Assembly (NCBI RefSeq): GCF_004799345.1
Contig: NZ_SSMC01000003.1
Span: 496,001 to 560,000 of the forward strand
Length of the DNA: 64,000 bases
Origin: Robertkochia marina
Lineage (GTDB): Bacteria; Bacteroidota; Bacteroidia; Flavobacteriales; Flavobacteriaceae
Direction of reading: 5' to 3'
This document shows positions 48,059 to 56,503 of the stretch, piece after piece. Position 1 is the stretch's first letter. Every line of letters starts with the position of its first letter. The position numbers were made by a program, and so were the translations under genes. Below the pieces are notes generated by a model. It worked only from the letters and a program-made list of their open reading frames with translations, was not told the origin of the DNA and searched no databases.

Positions 48059-50107
48059 ATGAAGCGTTTTCTTGATACCATTTACGCTAACCAGTCGCTT
48101 ATTTACAAGAGCATCCTTTTTGTGATCACTACCGCCTTGATCGTCTATGTTTTTCCTAAGGGAGGAAAATTCAAATACGATTTTCAAAAGGGAAAGTTAT
48201 GGCAGGAAGAAACCTTGTATGCGCCTTTTGATTTTGCGATCTACAAAACCGATGAGGAGATAGCGCTCGACAGGGAAGAGATCACCTTGAACCATCCTGA
48301 ATATTTTCAATACAACAGGGATATACGCGAAACTGTTCTGGCTGATTACAGGGAGCGTTTCGGAACCTTTTTTGTGAAAGACAGTTTTTCGAACCGGGAG
48401 TTTAACCGGTTGTTCGAGAACGGAGAAGACCTGATCAGGAATATCTATGAAACAGGGGTGGTACGGTCTTCAGAAGATCTGAGCAACGACAAGGTGGTCA
48501 ATGTGGTACGGGATAATGAAGAAACCACCATTCTCTTTGGGCAGCTCCTTAAGATCAATGAGCTGGAGGCTTATATAAACAGCAGGCTTCAGGATATGAA
48601 GATGGATGCATACTCCGGTCCTTTTTATGGGTTGTTCTTTGACGTGGTAAGACCTAATGTATTCTTTGATGAGGAGCTCACGGCTATAACGCTCGATTCC
48701 AAATTGTCGAGGGTAACCCGTACCAGGGGTAATGTAGATAAGGGGAAGCGTATTATTGATAAAGGGGAGGTTGTAGAAGGTGAGAAATACAATATGCTGG
48801 TCTCCCTGAGAAGAGAATACCAATCGCAGCTTTGGAACGAACGCAACTATAACTGGATCGTTTTAGGGTATGTCATGCTGGTGGCCCTTACCCTGTTCAT
48901 GTTGATGCTCTTTTTGAGGAAGTACCGACCGGAAACCTATGAGAATAACAACAAGGTGACCTTCATCATGTTCAATATTCTTATAATGATCTTCCTGACC
49001 ACTGCGGTGGTCAAATTCAATGTGGATTATGTCTACGTGGTGCCCATATGTATTCTGCCATTAATTTTAAAAGCATTTTTTGATCCCAGGCTCGGACTCT
49101 TCGCACATGTTCTTACGGTGTTGCTGCTGGGCTTTATCGTGCCGAACAGCTTCGAATACCTATTCCTGCAGATCATTGCCGGTATTGTTACCATCCAAAC
49201 CATTTCTGAACTTCATAAAAGGGTGAATCTCTTCGTTTCGGTGGCTCAGATCACCCTGGTGTATATCATTGCTTATTTTGCCTTTTTGGTGATACACGAA
49301 GGGAATCTTGATAACGCGAGCCTGTTCACCTTCGCTAAATTCATTCTGAACGGTTTGGCTACCCTGGCAGCCTTCCCGTTGATCTATATCTACGAAAAAG
49401 TATTCGGACTCGTGAGTGATGTGTCATTGCTGGAGTTGAGCGATACCAATTCGAAATTGCTTAAGGAAATGTCAGATAAGGCCCCCGGAACCTTTCACCA
49501 TTCGTTACAGGTGGCCAATCTTGCGGAAGCGGCCGCCAATGAGATCGGTGCCAATTCGATGTTGGTTAGGGTAGGGGCATTGTATCACGATATCGGGAAG
49601 ATGAATAATCCTATGTTTTTTACCGAAAATCAAAGAACCAGTGTGAACCCGCATAACGAGCTGCAACCCGAGGAAAGTGCCAGGGTGATCATTGATCACG
49701 TACTGGAGGGCATTGAGATCGCTAAAAAGAACAAGCTTCCCGATCGGGTGATCGACTTTATAAGAACCCACCACGGAACCAGTTTTGTGTATTACTTCTA
49801 TAAAAAGGCGATGGACAGCACCGGGGAGGTTGATGAGGAGGATTTTCGTTACCCGGGCCCGATTCCGTTTTCAAGGGAAACCGCCATCCTGATGATGGCC
49901 GATTCGGTGGAGGCCGCTTCCAAGAGTTTAAAGAACCCGACATTCTCGGTGATCGAAGAGTTTGTAGAGCGTATCGTTGACAAGCAGGTAGAGGAAAATC
50001 AGTTCGTAAATGCCAATGTTACTTTTAAGGAAATAATGACTATTAAGAAGGTGTTGAAGCACAAGTTGAGCAACATCTACCACCTGCGTGTAGAATATCC
50101 CGAATAG
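48059..50107 (+). CDS. PgpH-type 7TM-HD c-di-AMP phosphodiesterase
   Basis: 682 residues. A first membrane helix (about 14-33) precedes an extracytoplasmic 7TMR-HDED region, then seven hydrophobic helices (about 265-460). The cytoplasmic HD domain has FHHSLQVANLAEAAANEIG, H510-D511 in LYHDIGKM and later HHGTSFVYYFY. The arrangement is that of PgpH, which hydrolyses c-di-AMP in Firmicutes and Bacteroidota. The start at 48059 fits the promoter spacing. It may control turgor or wall stress via c-di-AMP levels. Confidence 0.88.
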   Translation: MKRFLDTIYANQSLIYKSILFVITTALIVYVFPKGGKFKYDFQKGKLWQEETLYAPFDFAIYKTDEEIALDREEITLNHPEYFQYNRDIRETVLADYRERFGTFFVKDSFSNREFNRLFENGEDLIRNIYETGVVRSSEDLSNDKVVNVVRDNEETTILFGQLLKINELEAYINSRLQDMKMDAYSGPFYGLFFDVVRPNVFFDEELTAITLDSKLSRVTRTRGNVDKGKRIIDKGEVVEGEKYNMLVSLRREYQSQLWNERNYNWIVLGYVMLVALTLFMLMLFLRKYRPETYENNNKVTFIMFNILIMIFLTTAVVKFNVDYVYVVPICILPLILKAFFDPRLGLFAHVLTVLLLGFIVPNSFEYLFLQIIAGIVTIQTISELHKRVNLFVSVAQITLVYIIAYFAFLVIHEGNLDNASLFTFAKFILNGLATLAAFPLIYIYEKVFGLVSDVSLLELSDTNSKLLKEMSDKAPGTFHHSLQVANLAEAAANEIGANSMLVRVGALYHDIGKMNNPMFFTENQRTSVNPHNELQPEESARVIIDHVLEGIEIAKKNKLPDRVIDFIRTHHGTSFVYYFYKKAMDSTGEVDEEDFRYPGPIPFSRETAILMMADSVEAASKSLKNPTFSVIEEFVERIVDKQVEENQFVNANVTFKEIMTIKKVLKHKLSNIYHLRVEYPE

Positions 50108-50164
50108 TAAGTGGTTGTAGGGCAGAGGGGAAGAAAGTTGTTTAAAAAATAATACCTAAAAAGG

Positions 50165-50195
50165 TTGCGCAAAACAAGATGATAATATACATTTG
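50165..50195 (+). promoter_or_regulatory. Promoter of the tRNA-Ser/tRNA-Pro locus
   Basis: TTG at 50165-50167 and TACATTTG at 50188-50195 are 20 bp apart. This matches the Bacteroidota consensus and lies 42 bases before tRNA-Ser. Confidence 0.75.
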
Positions 50196-50237
50196 CAACC
50201 GCAATTTAGAATTGCACGTTCAGACAAACATTGAACA

Positions 50238-50321
50238 GGAGAGGTGCCAGAGTGGTAATGGAGCAGATTGCTAATCTGTCAACGGGTAACCGTTGCCAGG
50301 GTTCGAATCCCTGTCTCTCCG
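50238..50321 (+). tRNA. tRNA-Ser(GCT)
   Basis: 84 nt. The acceptor stem GGAGAGG pairs with TCTCTCC (last pair G-U), the anticodon loop TTGCTAA reads AGC/AGU serine codons, a long variable arm is present, the T-loop is TTCGAAT, and G is the discriminator. CCA is not encoded. Confidence 0.97.
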
Positions 50322-50341
50322 CAACCGTCAGTTTTAACTGA

Positions 50342-50440
50342 ATGGGGTGTACCACGCGAGAGCGTGGCGGGTCTCTGCCCGGTTATCGCACCTGCTTTGG
50401 GAGCAGGAGGTCGTCACGCCTGTGGCGTGACCGCCCCAAC
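50342..50440 (+). pseudogene. tRNA-Pro(TGG) relic split by two hairpin insertions
   Basis: The stretch from about 50342 to 50440 repeats parts of the intact tRNA-Pro at 50480. GGGGTGTA begins the acceptor region. The CCCGGTTATCGC...CCTGCTTTGGGAGCAGGAGGTCG part, with the D-arm end, anticodon TGG and variable arm, is almost identical. Where the D-arm begins, a hairpin CCACGC...GCGTGG is inserted, and the T-arm is replaced by a hairpin GTCACGCC...GGCGTGAC. The ending GCCCCAAC resembles a decayed acceptor strand. It cannot form a normal tRNA. It may be a decayed duplicate or a scar of an earlier integration. Confidence 0.65.
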
Positions 50441-50479
50441 CAAGAAGACTGACATATTGGGATACCGAAAAAATATTTT

Positions 50480-50554
50480 CGGGGTGTAGCGTAGCCCGGT
50501 TATCGCGCCTGCTTTGGGAGCAGGAGGTCGCAGGTTCGAATCCTGCCACCCCGA
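50480..50554 (+). tRNA. tRNA-Pro(TGG)
   Basis: 75 nt. The acceptor stem CGGGGTG pairs with CACCCCG, the anticodon loop TTTGGGA gives UGG for CCN proline codons, the T-loop is TTCGAAT and the discriminator base is A. Its 3' end contains the left attachment sequence of the integrated element. Confidence 0.97.
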
Positions 50555-50555
50555 C
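50541..50555 (+). mobile_element. attL core: 15-bp 3' end of tRNA-Pro
   Basis: TCCTGCCACCCCGAC occurs here within tRNA-Pro and again at 59762-59776. Identical copies flanking a tyrosine recombinase and AT-rich DNA are the normal sign of integration at a tRNA 3' end. Confidence 0.75.
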
Positions 50556-50586
50556 GAATTGAGCCTATAATGAGGCACAAATACTG

Positions 50587-50636
50587 AATATTCCTATGAA
50601 AATGGGCTTTTTTGACCCTTTTTTCATAGGAATATT
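50587..50636. terminator. Strong inverted repeat just inside the element's left end
   Basis: AATATTCCTATGAAAA (50587-50602) pairs perfectly over 16 bp with 50621-50636. The loop contains TTTTTTGACCC. It can act as a terminator between tRNA-Pro and the integrase in both directions. Confidence 0.7.
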
Positions 50637-50656
50637 TCTTTTTGATGTAGTTTGAA

Positions 50657-50677
50657 AGGTTACCTCTAAGGTGACCT
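50657..50677. promoter_or_regulatory. Paired AGGTnACCT sites, candidate integrase arm site (left)
   Basis: AGGTTACCT-CTA-AGGTGACCT: two palindromic boxes separated by three bases, 94 bp upstream of the integrase ATG and about 100 bp from the attL core. Related sites occur near the right end of the element and beyond. Confidence 0.5.
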
Positions 50678-50770
50678 AATTTAGAACCGCATTAATTTTT
50701 AACTTCACAGGTACCCGTGTGGGACTTTGGAATTCTGCCAAGAATCAAAGTTTCATTAAAACGCAAGGGT

Positions 50771-51985
50771 ATGTCAACTACAAAATTTCTTTACATCAAT
50801 TTCTGGACGGTAAAAGCCAAAGCCCTACGAGGAAAGTTACCGGTCTATGCCCGTGTTACCGTAGAAGGAAAACGCGCAGAGATCAGCACCCAGATCCGGG
50901 TAGAACCCTCCCAGTGGGATGTCAAAAGCGGAAGGATCGTCGGACGCTCTGAAAAAGTACGCTCGCTGAACAAGAAGTTAGCCGAAGTCGAAGCCAGGAT
51001 CCACCGCTGTTATGAAGAGCTGCGCTATGAAGGCCGGTTTATCTCGGCCGTTAACATCAAAAAACGGTACTCAGGAGAAGATAGCAGCGGGAAAACCCTG
51101 AAAGATGTCTTTACCTACCACAAGGAAAAGATGAAAGGTATCCTCGCCAAGGGTACCTTAAAGAATTACGGAGCCACAGAAAAATACATCTTCCGTTTTC
51201 TAAAACGAACCTATAAGGTAGATAACCTGGTCTTAAAAGAACTGGAATCGCGCTTCATTGTCGATTTTGAGCACTTTCTAAGACAGCAACCCACCCTGCA
51301 TAACAATGGCGTCATGAAGCACCTGGAACGCTTTAAAAAGCTCATTAAAATGGCGTACGAGTTGGAATGGATGGACCGGAATATTTTCAGGCACCATAAA
51401 CTTAAATTCCAGCGGGTGGATAAGGAGTTTTTAAGCCAGAAGGAGTTGGAGCAACTGATCAACCTAAAACCGGAAAGGGCTTCCCTGAAGATCACCCGGG
51501 ATATCTTTTTGTTTTCCTGTTATACCAGCCTGGCCTATGCCGATGTAAAAGAGCTGAGACAAGAAAACCTGGTGCAAAAGGCTGATGGTAAATTCTGGAT
51601 CAAATCTAAAAGGGCTAAGACCGGGGTGCCTTTAAATATTCCTTTACTCCCCATCCCCCTTAAGATCTTAGAACGCTATAGGGAACACCCCAGGGTGAGT
51701 CAATCAGGGTTATTGTTACCTGTTTACTCCAATCAGAAGATCAATGCGTATCTAAAGGAGATCGCCACAAAGGCTGAGATCACCAAGAAATTTACATTTC
51801 ATACCGCCCGTCATACCTTTGCCACCACGGTTACCCTTTCCAACGGGATGCCCATAGAAACCGTTTCCAAATTATTGGGGCATACCAAACTGGCCACCAC
51901 CCAGATCTATGCCAGGGTATTGCAAAAGAAAATAGGGCAAGACATGGAGGATCTGGAACGAAAGTTAGCGTCCATGCAACCCTAA
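50771..51985 (+). CDS. int: Tyrosine recombinase/integrase of the element
   Basis: 404 residues from the ATG at 50771 (preceded by AAGGG); an upstream GTG at 50717 would add 18 residues. An arm-binding N-terminal part, a SAM-like core-binding domain and the catalytic domain are visible. FHTARHTFAT gives the HxxR box, LGHTKLATTQIYARV gives the second His and the catalytic Tyr. At the position of the first catalytic arginine the sequence is CYTSLAYADV, without a clear Arg, as reported for IntDOT-type recombinases of Bacteroidota where this residue is replaced. It should integrate the element at the tRNA-Pro 3' end. Confidence 0.93.
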   Translation: MSTTKFLYINFWTVKAKALRGKLPVYARVTVEGKRAEISTQIRVEPSQWDVKSGRIVGRSEKVRSLNKKLAEVEARIHRCYEELRYEGRFISAVNIKKRYSGEDSSGKTLKDVFTYHKEKMKGILAKGTLKNYGATEKYIFRFLKRTYKVDNLVLKELESRFIVDFEHFLRQQPTLHNNGVMKHLERFKKLIKMAYELEWMDRNIFRHHKLKFQRVDKEFLSQKELEQLINLKPERASLKITRDIFLFSCYTSLAYADVKELRQENLVQKADGKFWIKSKRAKTGVPLNIPLLPIPLKILERYREHPRVSQSGLLLPVYSNQKINAYLKEIATKAEITKKFTFHTARHTFATTVTLSNGMPIETVSKLLGHTKLATTQIYARVLQKKIGQDMEDLERKLASMQP

Positions 51986-53032
51986 AAACCCTCAAAACCT
52001 TTTAAATTATTTATGTTTAAACGTTTGTAAACCGCTCGGAAGAAACCCAGGCCCATTTCCCTTCAGGAAAAGCGCCTGCTGGTACACCCTAGGACACCTT
52101 TTCAAGACTCCGTTTTAAAAGGAGTCCGCAGCCCTGTTAAGGGCTAAAAATATTACCCGAGCCATCCTCTCCAGACCCGTCCCCACCCTTTTCAGAAAAG
52201 GTTTATTTTTTCTGGAGGCGACTGCATAAAGCCGGTCGCTCCCTTCCTTTTTATAAGTCGCCGGTTCCAGAAAAAAAAGGTCCGGGCTGAAAAGGGAACA
52301 GCGACGGCTCTGAAGGAAGTATGGATCATAGTGAAAAAAAATGTTCACTGCGTTCAATAGGGTTAAAAAGTGGCAAGGGAAACGCTCCGGGTAAAGAAAG
52401 TATGGGGTTTTCGGGTGTTGAGCTTTTCAATGAAAGTCCGTTAAAAGTGATTTTATTCCATAGGGATAAAAATGGAATAGCAAGAGGGTGATGCGCAGAT
52501 TGCCATCATGGTTGTTTTTGGGTCTTCAACAAGTTGAAAGCCTGTTAATTGAAATGATTTCGGAATACAATATAAAATCAAGGCCTATAGTAGATTTTTC
52601 TGAAATCTACAGTAAACCATTTGAGAATCCCTGTAAACACTGGAAATTATTAACGAAAAAATTGACGCAATTTGACGAAAAAACAAAATCTAACCCAAGG
52701 AAAAGCAATATACAAAAGGCAGAACAAAGGAAGGGACAGGTTGTTATTCCAAAAGTTTCAATAAGTCCTATAATTTTGCCTCTGGATGTGCCGATTTGAA
52801 CAAGGTTCAAGGTTCTGTTAACTGGTCCATGTTGATAACGTAAGATAATTAAAATCAACTTTTTAGGTTGATCATGATGGACCTTCCACAAACTATATTT
52901 TTTATTTAACCACACCATTTACTAGGCGGGATGAGGATTTTTAAATTTTCGCGATTTCAAGGGTAAAATTTAGGCATGTTAAGAAATAATATTAGTTTTA
53001 CCATCAATACGTAATTTAAATCAACATATATT
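51986..53032. other. Noncoding AT/GC mixed stretch after the integrase
   Basis: No reading frame here is convincing; frames at 52115-52357 (minus) and 52488-52799 (plus) have no recognisable features. The first 400 bases are GC-richer and contain inverted segments near 52180-52280, the rest is AT-rich. A 56-bp repeat begins at 52441. Confidence 0.55.
52441..52496. repeat. Repeat copy 1 with TTATTCCAT/ATGGAATA inverted arms
   Basis: The sequence TTAAAAGTGATTTTATTCC...AAGAGGGTGATGCGC closely matches 53879-53933 (about 48 of 55 positions agree, one indel). Its core TTATTCCAT...ATGGAATA can form a hairpin. Confidence 0.75.
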
Positions 53033-53659
53033 GTGAGAAAAACACTACTAATAATTTGTTTGACTTTATTCAGTCAATTCAGTATTTCACAAGAATTTAT
53101 CTGGAATCAGTCTACCTACAAACCAGGAGTTTATAAAACATATACTGAGTTTATCACGAATGCCCCTTCCCTGGAACTCTCGAAATTTAATATTCAGGAT
53201 AAAAAAGCTTCTCATGGGCTTATGGGTCTTGAGGGACATCCGGTAAAACGCTTTAAAATAAAGCGTAAAGAAGCCGAGAAGATGGGTGGTATTATCGGAT
53301 TCAGCGATGGTAATCATGTCTTTATAAATCCTGCTGCCATGAAAGGATTTGATTCCAAGACTAACTTTTATGAAGTTGAGTTCTACGGTCAATTTTGCTA
53401 TTTGGAATTCTTGCAAAAATCTACTATTAGAAACGGTTCTTACACTAGTAATACTTATAACAAAACACATGGATTCTTTAACCTTGCCAATGGTAAGTTC
53501 ATGGAGTTGAATAAATACACAATGCGTGATCTGTTGGAGGCTACGGATCCTGAATTACTAGAAAAATTCGAAGATGAAAAGGGGAAGAACAAAAAGGTAA
53601 AAGAATATTTTATTGAATTTGTAGAAAGAAGAGAAAAACAAGAAAATTCGGAGAAATAA
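53033..53659 (+). CDS. Hypothetical secreted protein of the element
   Basis: 208 residues starting with GTG. Signal peptide MRKTLLIICLTLFSQFSISQ ends near residue 20. The mature start EFIWNQSTYKPGVYKTYTEF is reminiscent of small secreted Bacteroidota families beginning GVYKTFEEF, but I cannot assign one with certainty. No catalytic motif is seen. It lies alone between the two 52441/53879 repeats, so the repeats and this gene may form a unit. Confidence 0.6.
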   Translation: MRKTLLIICLTLFSQFSISQEFIWNQSTYKPGVYKTYTEFITNAPSLELSKFNIQDKKASHGLMGLEGHPVKRFKIKRKEAEKMGGIIGFSDGNHVFINPAAMKGFDSKTNFYEVEFYGQFCYLEFLQKSTIRNGSYTSNTYNKTHGFFNLANGKFMELNKYTMRDLLEATDPELLEKFEDEKGKNKKVKEYFIEFVERREKQENSEK

Positions 53660-54148
53660 TACCTCGAAACTCTCTATATTTCTAATCTTTTAAGTAGGAA
53701 GCTTTTTATGAGTTAAGAGGTATCGATAAGATACAAGGTATTTGCCTTGGCTGTAAATATTCATCACGCCCAGCTTAAAATCTTTCCATATAGGTACCTA
53801 GTTGTTTTGAAGCATTGTCTTGAGATAGGGGTTTAAATTATCGGTCATTCAGCTGTAATAAACTTGTGTATTATTAGTTTAAAAGTGATGTTATTCCATT
53901 AGGATAAAATGGAATAGCAAGAGGGCAACGCGCTGAAGCTCGTTGCGGTTATTCCATTTATAAGCTAATATGTACTCCTTCAGTCAGTTATGCTTATTAC
54001 TTTTTTATTCATATGAACATTGGAATGATCAAGATTTTATCCCTATCTATTTAAATTTGATTATTATGCAGTCATTTCTAGATTTATCTCCTACTTCATA
54101 AATAAACCTTTCGATCAGATTTTAACGTTCATGAAAAAGGCAATAATA
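53660..54148. other. Noncoding AT-rich gap
   Basis: Nothing coding is seen apart from a 12-codon frame at 54131. It contains the second repeat copy (53879-53933) and a nearby GCAACG...CGTTGC hairpin followed by TTATTCCAT. Confidence 0.5.
53879..53933. repeat. Repeat copy 2 with TTATTCCAT/ATGGAATA inverted arms
   Basis: Matches 52441-52496 in direct orientation 1438 bp away. The motif TTATTCCAT appears once more at about 53949. Confidence 0.75.
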
Positions 54149-54754
54149 TTATTCATTACAGTTGGATAACAAGGCTAATTGAATAATTATCCCAATAATT
54201 ATAATAAAAACTAACTCAGCATTTAAAAGTAGCTTTCCTAAATCTTTTGATTTATCCTTGATCTTAGGTGCTGATATATTTTTATCTGGATTTGTGACAA
54301 GTAGGCTATCCATTTGCCCTAAAATTTGCTTTATAGAATATTTAGATTGATTTAAATCCTCTATTAATTCATAAAGACTTGATACAGATCGCTCTGATTT
54401 TAAAAATCCAGGGTAGAGATATTCTGTATCTCTGCTCTGCAAGGAGATAGAGGAGAAAAATCTGATACTATCAAGTTCTTGAAATAATCTCTCAAGCTCT
54501 TTAGAAATAGTTAGATTATGCCGACCGTGGACGGTATCCACTTCAGACCATTTTGAGCTATGTTGGTTATAAATATTTTGCAAACTTTGAATATTGACAC
54601 AATTCTGGTGGGTATTAATATTATGATTTGAAAAATAGATTTGATTTAGCCAATTGGTAAGCATAACCAGGAGAGCTACTAATAAAATAGAGATTAGAAG
54701 TCTTGAATATAGATTTTTCAACTTACCCTTCATATCAATGTTCTGTTGATTCAT
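54149..54754 (-). CDS. Hypothetical two-helix membrane protein of the element
   Basis: 201 residues with an N-terminal membrane helix (about 17-35, LLISILLVALLVMLTNWL) and a C-terminal one (about 180-195, FIIIIGIIIQLALL). The mainly helical region between them is probably periplasmic. The layout is like a sensory loop, but there is no output domain. It is in the same direction as the outer-membrane protein, Usp and sensor genes upstream and might belong with them. No family recognised. Confidence 0.5.
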   Translation of the reverse strand: MNQQNIDMKGKLKNLYSRLLISILLVALLVMLTNWLNQIYFSNHNINTHQNCVNIQSLQNIYNQHSSKWSEVDTVHGRHNLTISKELERLFQELDSIRFFSSISLQSRDTEYLYPGFLKSERSVSSLYELIEDLNQSKYSIKQILGQMDSLLVTNPDKNISAPKIKDKSKDLGKLLLNAELVFIIIIGIIIQLALLSNCNE

Positions 54755-54890
54755 GGTAATTTAAAGGACCATTTTTAGCATTATACGTCGTCTACAGAAT
54801 GAGAATTCTTGCATTTTTCAATGTTATCTATTGATAAAGCCACCTTGGCTACTTTTACATTTCTTAGCATTATTAATTTTAATTGTAACC

Positions 54891-55766
54891 CTAATGTTTA
54901 TGTCCAGGCTCATATATAAGCCTTAAGAACGTACTGAATCTTTCATTTTCCCGACTGATAGGGATTCCAGTAACTATCCCTATCAGAAGATTATCCATTA
55001 CTCCTAGCCTCATTTGAGGTCTTATAGTCATGTCGAAATAATCCTTACCCACATTTTTATTAAACTCAACTCCGATAAAATTTCTAGTTCCACTTATCAT
55101 GTAGTGAAAATTGGTGTTGATTTGCCAATTAGTGTCTATGGCACCATCAGAAAAGTGGTGGGTGAATTGTGGTCCGGTGTACATTAATGAATGAAAATTT
55201 GATCCCCAGCGCTTCGCAACGATATAAAACGGATTATAAATATTGCCTGTAAAAAGTTTTTCTTTGCCATAATTTTCAAAACCAGTCAACTCAATTTCAT
55301 GGATATAACCAAATGCCATACTAGTATTAAACTTCTCTGAAACAAAGAATGAATATTGTCCGGCAATTTTCAGACTGTTTAGTTTACTCGATGGAGTGTT
55401 GCCATTTTGCCCTGATGGATAAATTGAAAACGGTAGTTCTATTTCCAACCCCAATCTGTTGGCGGGGGCCCATTCGTACTCTATTAATGCTTCATATTCG
55501 TCGTATACGTTTCTATCAGTTAAACCAAAACCTACGTTCCATTCCTTTTCACCCTTCCGTGCTCCTAAATCCCTTATTAAGTCGATATAAAGTGGTTCGG
55601 CATGTAATATTTTTGCAGGTTTCTCTTGCTCAACTTCATGAATATAAATGCTGTCAGTTATACTTTTTTTAAGGTCTTGGGCTTTCGCACCAATAATCGA
55701 CAGGAGTATTAATAAGATTGTGAGTCTCATGTATGTTTTAAGCTTTTTATTAAGGAATACGCCCAT
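54891..55766 (-). CDS. Outer-membrane beta-barrel protein of the HAEPL family
   Basis: 291 residues. A signal peptide (about 10-30) is followed by HAEPLYIDLIRDLGARKG, a stretch I know from a Bacteroidota family commonly misannotated as phosphoribosylformylglycinamidine synthase. The rest has alternating strands (for instance LGLEIELPFSIYP and NWQINTNFHYMISGT) ending in an aromatic C-terminal strand, as in outer-membrane barrels. It is transcribed away from the Usp gene in the same direction as the two-component genes, and could be their target or sensor partner. Confidence 0.7.
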   Translation of the reverse strand: MGVFLNKKLKTYMRLTILLILLSIIGAKAQDLKKSITDSIYIHEVEQEKPAKILHAEPLYIDLIRDLGARKGEKEWNVGFGLTDRNVYDEYEALIEYEWAPANRLGLEIELPFSIYPSGQNGNTPSSKLNSLKIAGQYSFFVSEKFNTSMAFGYIHEIELTGFENYGKEKLFTGNIYNPFYIVAKRWGSNFHSLMYTGPQFTHHFSDGAIDTNWQINTNFHYMISGTRNFIGVEFNKNVGKDYFDMTIRPQMRLGVMDNLLIGIVTGIPISRENERFSTFLRLIYEPGHKH

Positions 55767-55913
55767 AATCTGTAGAATTCAACAGAGTCCTGAATACGGC
55801 AATAAGTTCGTGCAAATTGCACCTGCTGTGACCGACAGATTAATGGACCTAAAAATGATTTCATTTCATCCATTTCTTCCTATGGATTCAATTATAGGAT
55901 ACTATTTAAAATT

Positions 55914-56420
55914 TTAGTTGCGGAGAACTCTTTTGATGAGTGAAAGTATTCCGGAGTTTTGTTGATGAATACTTTGAGGAGCTATTGAGTCCTTGGTGAT
56001 GGAGATCTCATGCACATTCGGAATCGTTTTAAATATTAATTTTCGCGGGTCGTACGTGTCTATTTTAGAAAAATCTAAAAATCCTTTTTGAGGAACAATG
56101 GCCGATTCAATTTGATGATGACTTCTGAAATTATTAAAGGCACGTGAATTAATGCCCGTGAATATCTCTACTGAAATGGTACTAATATTAGGGTAATGGT
56201 TTCTTACCAATTCATCCTTCATTTGATGGAAATCCTGATCGGTATATTCATTAATGATTTTACTGGGAGAATACCAATATAATTCAGTAGCACTTCCGGG
56301 CAGGCGATATGGAAAAACAAATACAATATTAAGGATTTCATCAGGAAATATTTTAAAAGATTCTTCTGCAATTTTCAACGATCCTGAGCTAAGGTCGGTG
56401 GGAATCATGATTGTTCTCAT
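55914..56420 (-). CDS. Universal stress protein-like protein
   Basis: 168 residues. The start MRTIMIPTDLSSGSLKIAEESF resembles the first strand and loop of UspA folds (IMIPTDFS). The G-2x-G-9x-G(S/T) ATP loop is not evident, so it may not bind ATP. The family usually helps under starvation or redox stress. It is 84 bp downstream of the sensor kinase gene on the same strand. Confidence 0.6.
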   Translation of the reverse strand: MRTIMIPTDLSSGSLKIAEESFKIFPDEILNIVFVFPYRLPGSATELYWYSPSKIINEYTDQDFHQMKDELVRNHYPNISTISVEIFTGINSRAFNNFRSHHQIESAIVPQKGFLDFSKIDTYDPRKLIFKTIPNVHEISITKDSIAPQSIHQQNSGILSLIKRVLRN

Positions 56421-56503
56421 AAACTGTCATTTGATTATGACAACAAGATTAGGATGCGAGCATTAAAGCAGAATAAGAACGAGATTAAAATCAGATTAAA
56501 ATA

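Noticed and set aside
50334-50549. A 71-codon minus-strand frame reading AGFEPATSCSQSRRDN
   Set aside because: This is the well-known false translation of tRNA antisense sequence.
52115-52357. An 80-codon minus-strand frame after the integrase
   Set aside because: No motif, no ribosome-binding site and the region contains inverted segments; possible but not supported.
52488-52918. Overlapping frames on both strands (103 codons each)
   Set aside because: Opposite-strand frames of equal length over the same AT-rich DNA and no protein-like features in either.
54131-54169. A 12-codon frame MKKAIILFITVG looking like the start of a signal peptide
   Set aside because: Too short to separate from chance, and it overlaps the end of the opposite gene; at most a relic.
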